64,000 nucleotides of DNA from Oscarella lobularis (lineage: Eukaryota > Porifera > Homoscleromorpha > Homosclerophorida > Oscarellidae). The notes beneath the pieces were generated by a model, which saw nothing but the letters and a program-made list of their open reading frames with translations, ran no database searches and had not been told where the DNA came from. Positions 32,998 to 43,970 of this stretch are shown piece by piece. A program made the position numbers and the translations under genes. The stretch is from the NCBI RefSeq assembly GCF_947507565.1, contig NC_089175.1, positions 2,407,733-2,471,732 of the forward strand. The letters run 5' to 3'. Positions within the stretch are counted from its first letter, which is position 1; every line of letters begins with the position of its first letter.

Positions 32998-33724
32998 TTA
33001 GTAGGCAGCGCCACAAGCGATCCACGTAACGCCCATGCCGTGGATACGTGAACCGGACCACGGACTGATAGCGAGAGTGAATCCGGTAAGCGTGACATTA
33101 CTTGTCCATGTTTCCACTTTCAGGATGGTTTTGTCACTTGCATCAAGGTAAGCAAAGCTAGTTTGAACGTTTGGGACGAACACGAAAGGATATTCAAATG
33201 TTATTTCTTTCCGAAACGTGGAACACGTTACGGTTGTAAAATAACAGTTTTTTATTTCCCTTCCCATTTCGCCTGCAGGCAACGACGAAACATACCAAGC
33301 TGCACTGTTTGACTGGTAGCGGACTTACATCTATAGTTTGAGTTGCCTGAGAGGGTGTCCTTGCTTGAAGCGTTAACAGGAGCGCCTAGTGTTTATGTGA
33401 ACAAGAAGGATTATTAGCAACGTATCAGTAACCAGCATGAGCCTGAGCCTTTTGACGATAATAATGACGGGGAGAGTAGTGGTGATGATGGTGGTGATGG
33501 TGGTGATGGTGGTGATGGTGAATTTCGCCGGCCTCGGAAATAACGTCTCTAGGAATAAATCGGGAAAGTTAATTATGATCCTTGTATTTAATTAGTCATT
33601 TTTCATAGGCGCGGAGACACCAACTTTTGTGAAATGTTTTGCGTCAGGACACTTACTGTGATTGCGCTTGCACAGCTAGCAGTGTACTAGCCATAAAGAT
33701 AAACAGATACGCTTTGGCTTCCAT
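32998..33724 (-). CDS. Secreted H-type lectin A with histidine-rich segment
   Basis: Start at 33724 with a signal peptide (MEAKAYLFIFMASTLLAVQA). The next exon (about 33422-33553) codes ISEAGEI followed by a run of about 14 His and YSPRHYYRQKAQA. Then an Asn/Ser linker exon (NASSKDTLSGNSNYR) splices in phase to the H-type lectin exon (33284-32998: ITFEYPFVFVPNVQTS ... NVTLTGFTLAISPWSG ... GMGVTWIACG). The domain is a small beta-barrel that binds sugars in secreted agglutinins. It is one of four co-oriented paralogues, all with the same intron before the lectin domain. The His run could bind metal (inference). Confidence 0.7.
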
Positions 33725-33729
33725 GAATG

Positions 33730-34680
33730 CAGTTCGCGTCTTTTTTGCAGATAAAGTTCTCTCTTTCTTCGTTGCTGTCGTACGCTGAACTGATGCTCGC
33801 TACGAGTGTGTGAGAGCTTAGTTAAGCTTTATAATCACAAAAATTATCATAAGCGTAGGCAGTGCTGCACGACTCCGCAAACAATCTCGGACGCCTTTGA
33901 GTGTCTGCCAAATACGTTTGCATCTACGATTAGCCGGCCGTCACGGCAGCACAGTCTATACAAAGGTCTTTGTGGAAATGTTGCATCCTCAATATTGTGA
34001 TCTTAGAATGGGCTCAAATATGACTCCGGAGACCAGTAATAGCGCGTCAGATGTTGCTTAGTTTCCGCCACCCTCCGACGCGCTTGCGGCACTCTCACCG
34101 CGGGTGACTCCTCGTGAATGCATTAGGGAGCAGATGTCACTAGTCACTACATGAAACGAATGCATCTCCAGTCCGAGAACTTGGAAGCTTTCACTCACAA
34201 GCAACCGTTAGGCAACAAACCAAACAATGGTCTTATTGCGGAAGAGTCAGGTGACTCCTGAGCCAAACCGCGTCAGCAGTTATATAATTAGAATTAGACG
34301 CTTCCGCCACCGCTTGCACGACCACCGTCTCTTACTCTCACTAGAGATGTTGCGGACTGATACCGCCCGTACGTATGGAATGAAAAAGTATTTGATTGAA
34401 CTTGACAGCTGGCAAGCTCAGAATTAGTAGAATGTCATTGTTAGTGTTCAAGCAATTTTGCCGTGGCAGGAAAAAAGCGAAGCTCACTTACGAAAAGCCG
34501 ATCAAATTTACAGTAGCAGCCTTGCAAGTCTGACCAGTTCTAAGCTAGAATCGAAGACTCGTCCTACTAGTCGAGCGAAAGCGTCTGACGAAGATGCAGA
34601 CCCATTTTTTTAGAACACCACTTCATATGCTCACAATGAAACGACAGACGGTTTACAAGTATAAAAATGGCACTTAGTCA
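33730..34680. other. Intergenic spacer between lectin genes A and B
   Basis: No supported gene. Contains the presumed upstream region of lectin A (to its right, since that gene is on minus) and two loosely similar GC-rich stretches (34040-34100 and 34265-34340: CGCGTCAG ... CCGCCACC). Only short open frames without codon or domain support. Confidence 0.4.
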
Positions 34681-34687
34681 CAAAAAG

Positions 34688-35367
34688 TCAAGACAGTGAC
34701 TGCATGCCGCAGGCCATCCAAACGCCGCCCATCTGCCGAGTTACTGGCCGGTTTCCGGGGCGAATGGGAACATGTAGAAGGAGGGTAAAGTTGGTGTTGG
34801 TGATAGAGGTAGGTGTGGCTTCCAGGTTGGGATTTACTTGGCCTCGTGTGATCAACACAAACGAATTAATGGCTGTCATTATCGTTGGCACGCTCACAAA
34901 AGGTCTTGGAAAAGTAACAAGTCTCGTATAATTCCAAACCTGACCTTCAATTCCTTGGACGTGTGTTCCCACGTAGCCTAAACACAAAAGTACTTGCCTA
35001 AGTATTGGGATACCCTAGCAATCGGCTGTGTATAGCGTGGTCCTTGCTACAAGTCGCTTTAGCATATAGCCTACTTACAGCGATACTGAGTGTTTGTTGT
35101 CATCTCTAGAAATAACGAAAGTTAACGTCTATTAAATTAGAAGGAGCTGTACCCTACCTGAGGTGTAGTTGGTGTCTTGATGCCGGATTTCGTCAAGGAG
35201 ATCCCTAAGAAAGATACAGTGTGGCCGTTTGAACGACAAATAAAGCTCGTGCTGGGAAGGAGCAGAGGGTGTAACACGTACGTTTCTTCCCCTGAATTTG
35301 AATATGCTAGCACTACTAGAAGGATGCAAACCAAACGATTTAGGAGAGAAGAAGCTGTGCCAGTCAT
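34688..35367 (-). CDS. Secreted H-type lectin B
   Basis: Start at 35367 with a hydrophobic signal peptide (MTGTASSLLNRLVCILLVVL). A linker exon ends LLDEIRHQDTNYTS near 35159, and a small exon TTNTQYRC at 35106-35082 is shared in style with lectin D. The H-type lectin exon runs from about 34980 to 34688 (VTFPRPFVSVPTIMTAINSF ... NTNFTLLLHVPIRPG ... MGGVWMACG). Exon phases agree at the last two joins. Likely a secreted carbohydrate-binding protein. An upstream in-frame ATG at 35418 would add 17 residues before the signal peptide and is less likely. Confidence 0.65.
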
Positions 35368-35644
35368 TTTTGGGCTCGGAGTGCTGAGAGACCGACGATC
35401 AAGTTCCTTTGCTATCAAATGGCGTCAGGTGTCTTTCACCCGTCTCTAAAACATACCACCGCAAAATTTTGCATAACATTATTTCTTCCCGTCATTAGCA
35501 TGCGTGGGATTTCTTCCATTATTTGCAGACCACAAGTACGTGCCCAAAAAAGACTCCAATTCGTCGTCCGTCAGCTGGACTCCGAACATCTATTTCACAG
35601 TCACACAGAAAAAGACAACAAAGAGCGGCATGATCACATGCACT

Positions 35645-36258
35645 AGTTAAACTGCAATTTGTCCACAAGCAGTCCAAAAAGCGCCTATAGCGAAGTCAGG
35701 AGTGGCTGGGTATCTTGTGATCCAAAAACTAATGCCAATCCTGTTGATGTTTCGACTTTGTATATCTACGCTCAGTCCAGCTCTCACAGTAGGGAGCAAG
35801 TCGAACCAGTTCAAGCCTACGATCACATCTGGAGTGCTTGCAAATGGAGTAGGAAAGCGGACTTGATTTAGTATCGATTCGCAAAGCTGCGGACGACAGT
35901 AGTAATGAACTTCTCCCGTCTGGCCTATGAACAGTCGAAGAAGTCTAACTTAGCTCGTGACGCTTATTCAGTGGCGATTTTTCTTACAGGCGAAGGTGGT
36001 GGTTGTAGTAACGTTGGAAGCACTGGCTAAAACGTGAATAAAAAAGACAATTTCGATGGCTGTTGATTTTACATGTATAGTTAGTATAATATACCTTCTA
36101 CTTCAAATTCCTTGGCCTGAGAATGACTGTGAGAAGTTTGGCTAACGATCGTGTGTCTGTAAAAAGGCGACCGGTGAAGCATGGCTCTTGCTTTTAGATG
36201 TGTTGGTTTACTTTGTGAACAGCATGAAAAGAACGAGGAAAAAAGCTGTAGCCATAGC
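35645..36258 (-). CDS. Secreted H-type lectin C
   Basis: Start near 36258 with a signal peptide (MATAFFLVLFMLFTK). Exon 2 (36156-36098) reads HTIVSQTSHSHSQAKEFEVE. Exon 3 is a Thr-rich linker (SASNVTTTTTFAC), and the lectin exon runs to about 35645 (QTGEVHYYCRPQLCESIL, VRFPTPFASTPDVIVGLNWF ... NRIGISFWITRYP ... AIGAFWTACGQIAV). All joins are in phase. The Cys pattern before the domain resembles lectin D. An upstream start near 36394 (MNPTSSHAEAG) is possible but would bury the signal peptide. Confidence 0.62.
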
Positions 36259-36637
36259 GGTCACCAAGTTGATTAATTGTCGTCAGACGTTGCTCTGTTT
36301 CGCTCTACTAGGTGCATTACCTTGAAATGGAGATGCATGATTAGCATACGAAACCGCAGTGCCCGCCTCGGCGTGGGATGACGTGGGATTCATTTGGGAG
36401 ATGCTTCACAGAATTCTTTTTCTAAGCTATATATTTGGTCAGTAAGCGGAACTACACAAGGCAGGCATAATTTCTAGTGCAACGAAAGTCGGTTGCACTA
36501 CGTATTCACTTGTGCTCTTGTGTTCTTCCCTCTATGCGTAGGGAACGAATCCAACGTTTCATCAGTTTTAATGCCACAACCGCGCTGTGCGGTCACACAC
36601 AAATACATGCACTGATCAGTTACGAAGACAAGTAGCA

Positions 36638-37290
36638 TCAGTCAAATACGCGACCACAGGCAGTCCAAGAAGCGGTCATACCTATGACGTTTTGCCTGCC
36701 TTGAAGGTAGGTGTCATTAGCAAGATTTGGCTCGTATTCTGGGCTCCAAGATCCCATGTGCAAAATAAACTGAGTCCGAGTGATGTTTATGGCCCTTGTT
36801 CGCATCACAAAACCGCCGGGAGGAGCGTGATTATCTATGTTAAACCATCTAATGCCTGTAGAAACTGTAGGAGTAGACTTGAAGGCAGTTGGAAACACCT
36901 TCGTTAGATTCAGCGTTGGGCAAATGAGTGGACTACAGTTTCTCCCGTCGATTCCCATTTGACCTGACACGATTAGCTAACATTTGAGTGAAGCAGTATT
37001 CAAGTTCTAACTTACAGCGATATTTGGTTCCGCCTGGAGTCCATACTCTGGTGTTGCTCTGAATCTCTACATCTACATTGTTTTTCTGGATTAGCCAAGA
37101 CAAATATTCAGTTTGGGTATTGTACCTCCTGTAGTTTTAGAGCTTTCGCCGCTCTGAATGTCGTTAGAGGGCACATTTCTGAATTAACATTTAGTCAGAT
37201 CGAACGTCATTATAAACTGTATTCAACTTGCCTTTCTAGTCCCGTTACGGTACAAACGAAGAGAATCAACAAAACTCTTTTCATCGCCAT
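36638..37290 (-). CDS. Secreted H-type lectin D
   Basis: Start at 37290 with a signal peptide (MAMKRVLLILFVCTVTGLE). Following exons: NVPSNDIQSGESSKTTGG, then NNVDVEIQSNTRVWTPGGTK ending YRC, then the lectin exon 36962-36638 (MGIDGRNCSPLICPTLNLTK, TAFKSTPTVSTGIRWF ... ITRTQFILHMGSWSP ... GMTASWTACG). The first donor appears to be GC instead of GT (GAAAG/GCAAG, about 37231). A secreted agglutinin-type lectin by family, and the rightmost of the cluster. Confidence 0.65.
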
Positions 37291-37579
37291 TCTGAGTGCG
37301 CAGTACACTGGAGCGGTCTCAATGGGCTCTGTCTGCCAATCGTCAGCTGTTCAAGTTCTCTACTCTCCAGCACACGCTGTTTGTTATAAGCGCGACATTA
37401 ACATAATTTTTTATTAGAGATGAAGTTAGCTTCCTCGCCTCCCACTTGTGTCCATCACACTCACTAATTAATTTAGAAACGGATGGTTCTTTGAGAGCAG
37501 ACTTGACGCAACCATAAATGACGTCAGCTCCCGCTCGTGCACATGAAAATTGGCGCGCTCTCCCGTGCGCGTGCGTCAA

Positions 37580-38968
37580 AAAAGTTGTCTCGGATAGATC
37601 TCGTCATGCTGCGTCGTTGGCTTCTCGGTCGATCTTTTTTTTACTCGATCTTGTCCGAGTTCCGACCAACAAACGTTCTGGGGCTCCCTTTACCGAGCGA
37701 CCCTTTCCCAATATGTAATATAAGCCGTGCTTGCTAGGAACTCAAGCCGATTCTGCTTCTTAGTTACGCTGTAGGAGATTTGGAGCCTGTGCTCGCGGAA
37801 ATGCAGGAAAGAATTGAGCGTACGAAAGAGAGACTTGCGCAGTTGGAAGGAACAATTGGGAAAAAGGAAGGAGAGTTAGCGGAGAAGAAGAGAAAGAATG
37901 CGGTAAAAAAGAGTGCTGAGAATAATAATTAAGTAATCGTGGATCTAATTTAGGAGAATCACAGAAAATTGCAAGAAATGGAGAAAGAGACGGAGACTCT
38001 TCGATCTTCTTTAGCGGTGAAGCAGAAAATATTCTTTTGAGGAAAGTTATGTTATTAATATTGATGATTGTCATTCAGTGTAGGGAGAATGAGGTCAAGG
38101 AAATTAGGGAGCGGAAACTTGCCGTTCTACCCGAGGAAGTAAAGGTGTTGAAATTGTTGTGATGATACTAATAATTATGATAACGAAATAATTTAGGGAA
38201 TAGAGGCAGTGGCATCGATAAAGGGGGAGGGAAATCAGAAATTTATCGCAGCACGCCAGAAGGCAGAGGAAGCATTTGAATTGATGAGTGAGGAAGTGAA
38301 GTCGTCAAAGAATGAAGTGTCAATGGTACGGCCGAAAGCAACGGCTTAATTAATTGAATAAAAAGAAATTGAAAACATCCGTGTTTAGGCACTAGATGAA
38401 CGAATTTCTCAACTGCATCTTGCTATAAAGGTGCAGTTTTGTCACTGTCCCATGTCTATCAAGTAATATCGAATGATTTAGTCGAAGGATATTCAACTTG
38501 CAATGGTAAAAAGGGGGGTCTCTTTGTATGCATAACTTTTCTTTTTGTGTATATGCACTTATTTAATTTTTTTGTCAGCTGACAGAGGAATGGCTCAAAG
38601 CGAAAGGCAATTTCACCTTATGTGCGGTGTTTGAGTTTTTCCTAGATAAAATAAGAACCGAAGGGAGACTGGGACCCGAAGTCACATATTCATTCATTGC
38701 CGGCCAAGTTCCTCATTTGGCAGCAACTCTTCCTCATTGTCCATGTTCTATTAATTGGGCTATCACATTGAATTCAATTGTCACATGTTGTCAAGAAATG
38801 CATGGTCCTGCTGATCAGGAATTGGTTACTTTATATTCAAAGTTGGAAATCCACGGTCGTTCTTTTGACGAGGAACTGTTTATTGAAAGATCTCGTTTCA
38901 CCCCTGTGCAGCTGTGCATCCTTGAAAAAATGTGCGCCCAATTCAACATACGAGCAAAAGTAGTCTAA
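37580..38968 (+). CDS. Coiled-coil family copy 4 (unknown function) with conserved C-terminal domain
   Basis: The leader resembles copies 1-3 (CAACAAACGTTCTGGGGCTC at 37667). Coiled-coil exons: 37775-37902 (EMQERIERTKERLAQLEGTI), about 37955-38020, 38081-38145, 38197-38322, 38390-38430 and 38482-38504. The long last exon is from 38579 (EEWLKAKGNFTLCAVFEFFL ... SRFTPVQLCILEKMCAQFNI) with a stop at 38968. The C-terminal domain is open and complete, unlike copy 1. Conserved residues between the two (L-FFLD-IR--G-LG-EV-YS-IA-QVPHLA-TL) define a domain I cannot name. It lies about 350 bp in front of the MIEAP-like gene on the same strand. Confidence 0.5.
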
Positions 38969-39321
38969 TGACTTGTAACGAGTCAGTTTGTTTATTTACG
39001 TTTCTCTTGAGTTTCCATATCAAATTGGGTGGGTTTATTTTTCTCTTATGATCAGTCTATGGCAATTGAATCATGTTCTAGAATTTATTTTCTTCTGCGT
39101 ATCAACGATGTAGGTACAGAACAGTACAGTTGGAGCTTTTCTGCCTTTAGCATTTCTTATCTCTGTCATGAAGGAGATGTCTCTTCGAAAAGACCCTCAA
39201 TAAGAAAGTACAAAAATCAATATAAAAATGAACGCAGACACTTTTAGTTGTTTTTATTAGCCTAATTTGTTGCGCGAGAGTCGCGTTGGCAACGTTGATA
39301 TCGGAGGTCGAAAAAAACAAG

Positions 39322-41261
39322 ATGGCGGCTTCGAGAATTGAAGATCATCTGGCTCGTTTTCAAAAGCGTCCATCGCCCAGCAGCGGCCAGCGGCTTTTAG
39401 CCTGTCTTCTGAAATGTTCAGCTGAACTCGCTGACGTTTTAAAGTGGAGAAATCTCGAATAAGACCGATTTCGTCTTGGAGAACTAAAGAGTCGCTTTTT
39501 CTTGCAGAGGAAATGGCGGGTTCTTTAACGAGCAACATATTTCTGCTTTTCCCGAGCCTCACAAGTCGAGGGAGAAGGAATTAGAGCGAAAATGCGCCGA
39601 ACTCGAGAAAGAGTAATTGCCTTAGAAGACTTCTCTGATATTTAGAGTAATTCGCTTCGAAAGTAAAAAGCTGTTGGAGGAAGATTTAAGACGCAAGTTG
39701 AATAGCGCAGAGCATAAATATCGAAAGTGAGAAACAGGAAGCAAACGAACGCCTATTTTTACGTTTTACGTACAAAAGGTTTTTGGCGACAGCTTCGTCT
39801 ACGTCTGAAATTGACAGGCTACGTAAGGTTGAAGACGATTTGAGGCTAAAACTGAAAAAAACCGAAGAACGGTTTGTTCTCGCATTATATTAATTATTAA
39901 TTAATCAATTAATGTGCATCTTATTTTTTAGGCTTGGAGACAAGATTCGCGACAATTTTCGACAGGCGGCGGTGAGTGGTGCCGGCGGTTTGACGGAGAA
40001 TCTCTCCAATCCAATCCGAGCAAGCAAACTAGCTGAAAAGTTTCAAGATTTATATAGTCAAGATCGAATGAACTTTATTGACTCTCTTGGATATGACGTC
40101 AGCGAAGAAGAAACAGATTTAGCAATAATAGATTGCCTCAAGGTGGGCAGAGAAGAAATTATGTGTAATATCAAAAATATCTTTTGTTGGGCTAGATTGG
40201 GTATATATCAGCAGTGCATCAACGCCAAAAGGTTGAAAGCAAAGTGAAGCATGCATTGGGTGTCAAGAATAGGGACCCCAGCGTCAATTCCTTTTCTGCT
40301 ATTGACTTGGCTGTCAAAGAGTATTTGAGCAAGCACGCCTCTGGCATGATTAAATCGATGGCTAAAGTGCAATCGGTATATTTGAAATTATATCATATAT
40401 TGTTTGACAGTCTCGTTGCTAGGCTATGAAGGAGAAAAGTTTCTTTTTTCTTCGTTGCTCCTCAGGAGGAAAGTTTATTGAGAAAATTGCGTGGTTCATG
40501 TGGTGTGCCTGCTGTCAGTCGCCGCCTGTTGAGCTCATCTTTAATGACACCAAATACAGTCCAAAACGTCACGAACGTGAATACAATTCAAGTCGCAGTT
40601 CACATCATATCAAGCGTGTCACGTGGCCTGTGTTGTCTCAGATGGATTATGTACTCTCAAAGGGGCACGTTGTTACTGAAAATCCGTCACCAGCAGGGAA
40701 GCCAATTAGGGTATAGTTTTTAATTAATTCTCATTTTAATGTATGTTACATCACAGTTCTTGGCTCTAGATCAGCAGCAATAAAGATGAAATTAAGCAGC
40801 AATTACATAAGCATCTGCAGCGAGGCAGGGAGTCAAAAGCGGGAAACCGAAAGGTCGAAGGAAAACATGATGTCAGTGGTGCAGCCGGCGTCACCTATCA
40901 TGCTGAAACGTCACGCTCTTCACGCGTCACTGGCACAAGAAGGCGCTCCAGAAGTGTGCCTAGGAAATTGTCATCGAGATCATCGTCATCATCGTCATCA
41001 GCATCTGATGCCACTCGAGATCTATATCATTCCAGGGAATCATTGGCATTATCAACTAATCATGATATCACTTTCAATACGCGGCATTCAGTAGCGTCTG
41101 GGGTATCGTCAAAGTCACCGAATCGGGATTCTACGTCAGATCTGTTGCCTAGAACTTGGATGGCAGCTAATTTGGGCAGGAGTGGAGAGGGAGTCTCTCA
41201 TACAGATCCATACTATTCAAGGCATAGTGAAAAAACACGGCGGAAGGGACCTTTTAGTTAA
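39322..41261 (+). CDS. Coiled-coil protein with MIEAP/SPATA18-like C-terminal domain
   Basis: Start at ATG 39322 (MAASRIEDHLARFQKRPSPS). Coiled-coil exons (KELERKCAELEK; FESKKLLEEDLRRKLNSAEH; DRLRKVEDDLRLKLKKTEER) join in phase. The exons 39932-40164, 40213-40375 and 40472-40708 then form a domain (KLAEKFQDLYSQDRMNFIDS ... FIEKIAWFMWCACCQSPPVE ... VTWPVLSQMDYVLSKGHVV) whose W, PP, H, WPVL and KG-V marks fit the C-terminal domain of mitochondria-eating protein. The last exon (40772-41261) is a Ser/Arg/His-rich tail. The family is linked to mitochondrial quality control, but many invertebrate paralogues are uncharacterised, so function is inference. The acceptor before FIEKIAW (GGAAAG) was chosen because it keeps the phase. 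Confidence 0.55.
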
Positions 41262-41347
41262 GCATGCTTTTAATTAATTAATTAATTTGCTACACGTTTA
41301 GAAGCGTGCGCTACAGCTGTCACAACACGTGACTTCTCTGAATCGTC

Positions 41348-43841
41348 ATGACGGAATACGAGTTCTCTGTGCCAGATTACATCGTCTTTGCCATTAGCAT
41401 CGCGATATCGCTGTCGGTCGGCTTCTACTTCTCGTTGAAGAGCCTAAAGAAGCAGAAAACGACAACGAACGACTTCCTAATGGCCGGACGCAGCATGAAG
41501 AGCATCCCAATCGCTCTATCGATGCTCGCCTCCTTCATGTCGGCCGTCTCAATACTGGGCCTCCCGTCAGAAGTCTACTTCTACGGAATCCAATACTGGA
41601 TGGTCATTCTCTCCTATTTTATCATCGTTCCCCTGGTCGTATTCATCTACGTGCCCGTATTCCACGGTCTCGAGCTGACAAGCGCTTACGAGGTGAGATA
41701 GGGACGGAGGCTAAGTAAACGCGTTTGCTACAGTGTATAAAAATTTTCATTTTTTATTTGGGTGTATGTGTAGTACTTAGAGAAGCGGTTTTTTCTCCCT
41801 GTTCGACTCATTGCCTCTATTATTTTCATTATACAAACGGTATGAGCAACGTTTGAATTTGGTGATAAATATTTTTTGTGAGGGCTCCTCCCTTTCAGAT
41901 ACTCTATTCGGCTGTGGTGCTGTTTGCTCCAGCGTTGGCATTGGATGCAGGTATTGTATTTCAATTATATTATTGCCATTTTAATCCGTCTTCATCCAGT
42001 GACCTCGTTTCCCCTATGGGCAAGCATATTGAGTGCAGGCGCCATAGCAACGTTGTACACGACATTTGTAAGAAGAAATCACTCTCTAATCCCCAAAGTC
42101 ATTCATTATGATAAGGGTGGAATGAAAGCGGTCATTTGGACGGACGTATTTCAGGGCGTCGTCATGATGGGCGGTCTCCTCACAATCATCATCATGGGCA
42201 CAGTCGACGTCGGCGGTTCGGCTCGCGTCTTCGAGTTATGCAGAAACGGCTCAAGACTGAATTTTTTCAAGTAATTATTTTCATTAATTAATAAATATCT
42301 TTCTATGTATTTACATAGCTTTGACCCTGATCCGAGAGTGCGACAGACGATTTGGAGTGTCGTGGCTGGAGGAACGTTTGCCATGATGCCCATCATAGCC
42401 GTGGGCCAGACATCCGTACAACGAATGCTCACTGCAAAAACACTCAAATCAGCGCAGCGGTACGACGATGTAAACGCGATTTATTAGAGAAACAAATGAA
42501 CTTACTTTTAGATCTGTGTGGCTTATTATACCGTTCTTTGTGACGGCTTCGACGCTCTGCTGCTTCGCTGGATTGGTCATTTTCGCGCACTATCGGCAGA
42601 CTGAGTGCGATCCAGTCACTTCTGGCAAAATCAATAAGGACGACGAGGTGAGAGAAATCGCGCAGCTGAGTAGGAAAATTTTGATTTGAAATTTAGATCA
42701 TGCCACTTTTTATAATGGACATGTTGAATCGAGCGCACGGCATACCGGGCTTGTTTCTATCGTGCGTCGCTGCCGGGACGCTGAGGTTATAAGCAATTTT
42801 AATTGAGAAAAAAGGATTTATAAGTTTTTTCTTTAGCACAATATCGTCGAATTTAAATTCAATGGCTGCCGTCACTCTAGAGGATTTTATCAAACGATAT
42901 AAGATGAGATCAGGATCAAGGTTGTCCGAGGCAAGAGCGACGCTTCTATCTCGATCTCTAGGTAATTCGTTTACGTAGCCATTGCGCACAAATTTTCCTA
43001 ATCTGTCGTCTAGCGTTTTCCTATGGCATAGTCGTCATTGCGCTCTCCTTCGCTTTTTCCCTTATGCCCAGCACGCATCTAATAGACGTAAGTAGCTTTA
43101 TCTTTATTTTTTATTCTGATAATTGTACCAAGGCTGCTATGAGCGTTTTTGGTGCAACCGGGGGACCGCTACTGGGCATATTCACTCTAGGCATGCTAAG
43201 TCAAAGGGCTAATCGAGTGGTAATTCTTTTTTCACTCTTTAGACTTGTTGGCACTTTTTTTCTCTTTAGGGTGGTCTCATCGGATTTCTCGTCGGTATCG
43301 TTTTCACGTGTACTATATGCATTGGGGCTCAAATTCAACCGAATCCGCATTCGACAAAGCTTTCTCATAATTTCACAAGCGGTTGCAATATGACGTTTCC
43401 AGAGACGAATTCAACGAATTCGACTTCTTCTCCCACAACCAATTCGTACGTTTTTCGTCAATTTTTTTCTATTTCGATTGAACGTGCTCTCCGTAGAAGC
43501 AACTTTCTTTTCAGCCTATCCTACATGTGGTACGGATTTATTGGATTCACGCTTACGTACGTCATCGGATGGGTGGCAAGTCTGTGTTGGAAATCGGATC
43601 GCGTAGTCGACAAACGTCTTCTGGCATTTCAAAATAAACGGTGTCCCAGTTGGTTACGCACAGAAACAGACGCGGAGACGTATAATAAAATATTGGTGAG
43701 TCCTACTAATAAGACAGTGGAATCGAGCACTGACACTAAATATTTGTTTAGGAAGAAGATGAACTAGGAGCTACTACAGACAGTGAGAGTGATCCTGTCT
43801 TGCTGTCTAAAACAGACTATACGGAAGAATCGAGATTATAA
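41348..43841 (+). CDS. SLC5-family sodium/solute symporter (monocarboxylate/multivitamin-transporter-like)
   Basis: Start at ATG 41348 (MTEYEFSVPDYIVFAISIAI), about 12 exons. The sequence follows the sodium:solute symporter fold: the first helices with TTNDFLMAGRSMKSIPIALS and the MLASFMSAVSILGLPSEVYF segment, the family signature at about 42115-42160 (GGMKAVIWTDVFQG), then FDPDPRVRQTIWSVVAGGTF, TSVQRMLTAKTLKSAQ and the GTLSTISSNLNSMAAVTLED helix. Late membrane helices include GIFTLGMLSQRAN and MWYGFIGFTLTYVIGW, followed by a cytoplasmic acidic tail. Closest by eye to the SLC5A5/6/8/12 group; the substrate cannot be fixed from sequence. It would be a plasma-membrane Na+-coupled importer. The gene begins 86 bp after the MIEAP-like stop. 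Confidence 0.85.
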
Positions 43842-43970
43842 GAGCCAAAAGGCTGTGGGAGACGTTTAAATTTTTATGTAATTTTTAGATTCGTTTAATC
43901 GATTGTGACGTCACGCTGGAAAGTTCCCGTGTCACATGGTCATTCACGTTTTTTAACTTTTTTCTCTCTG

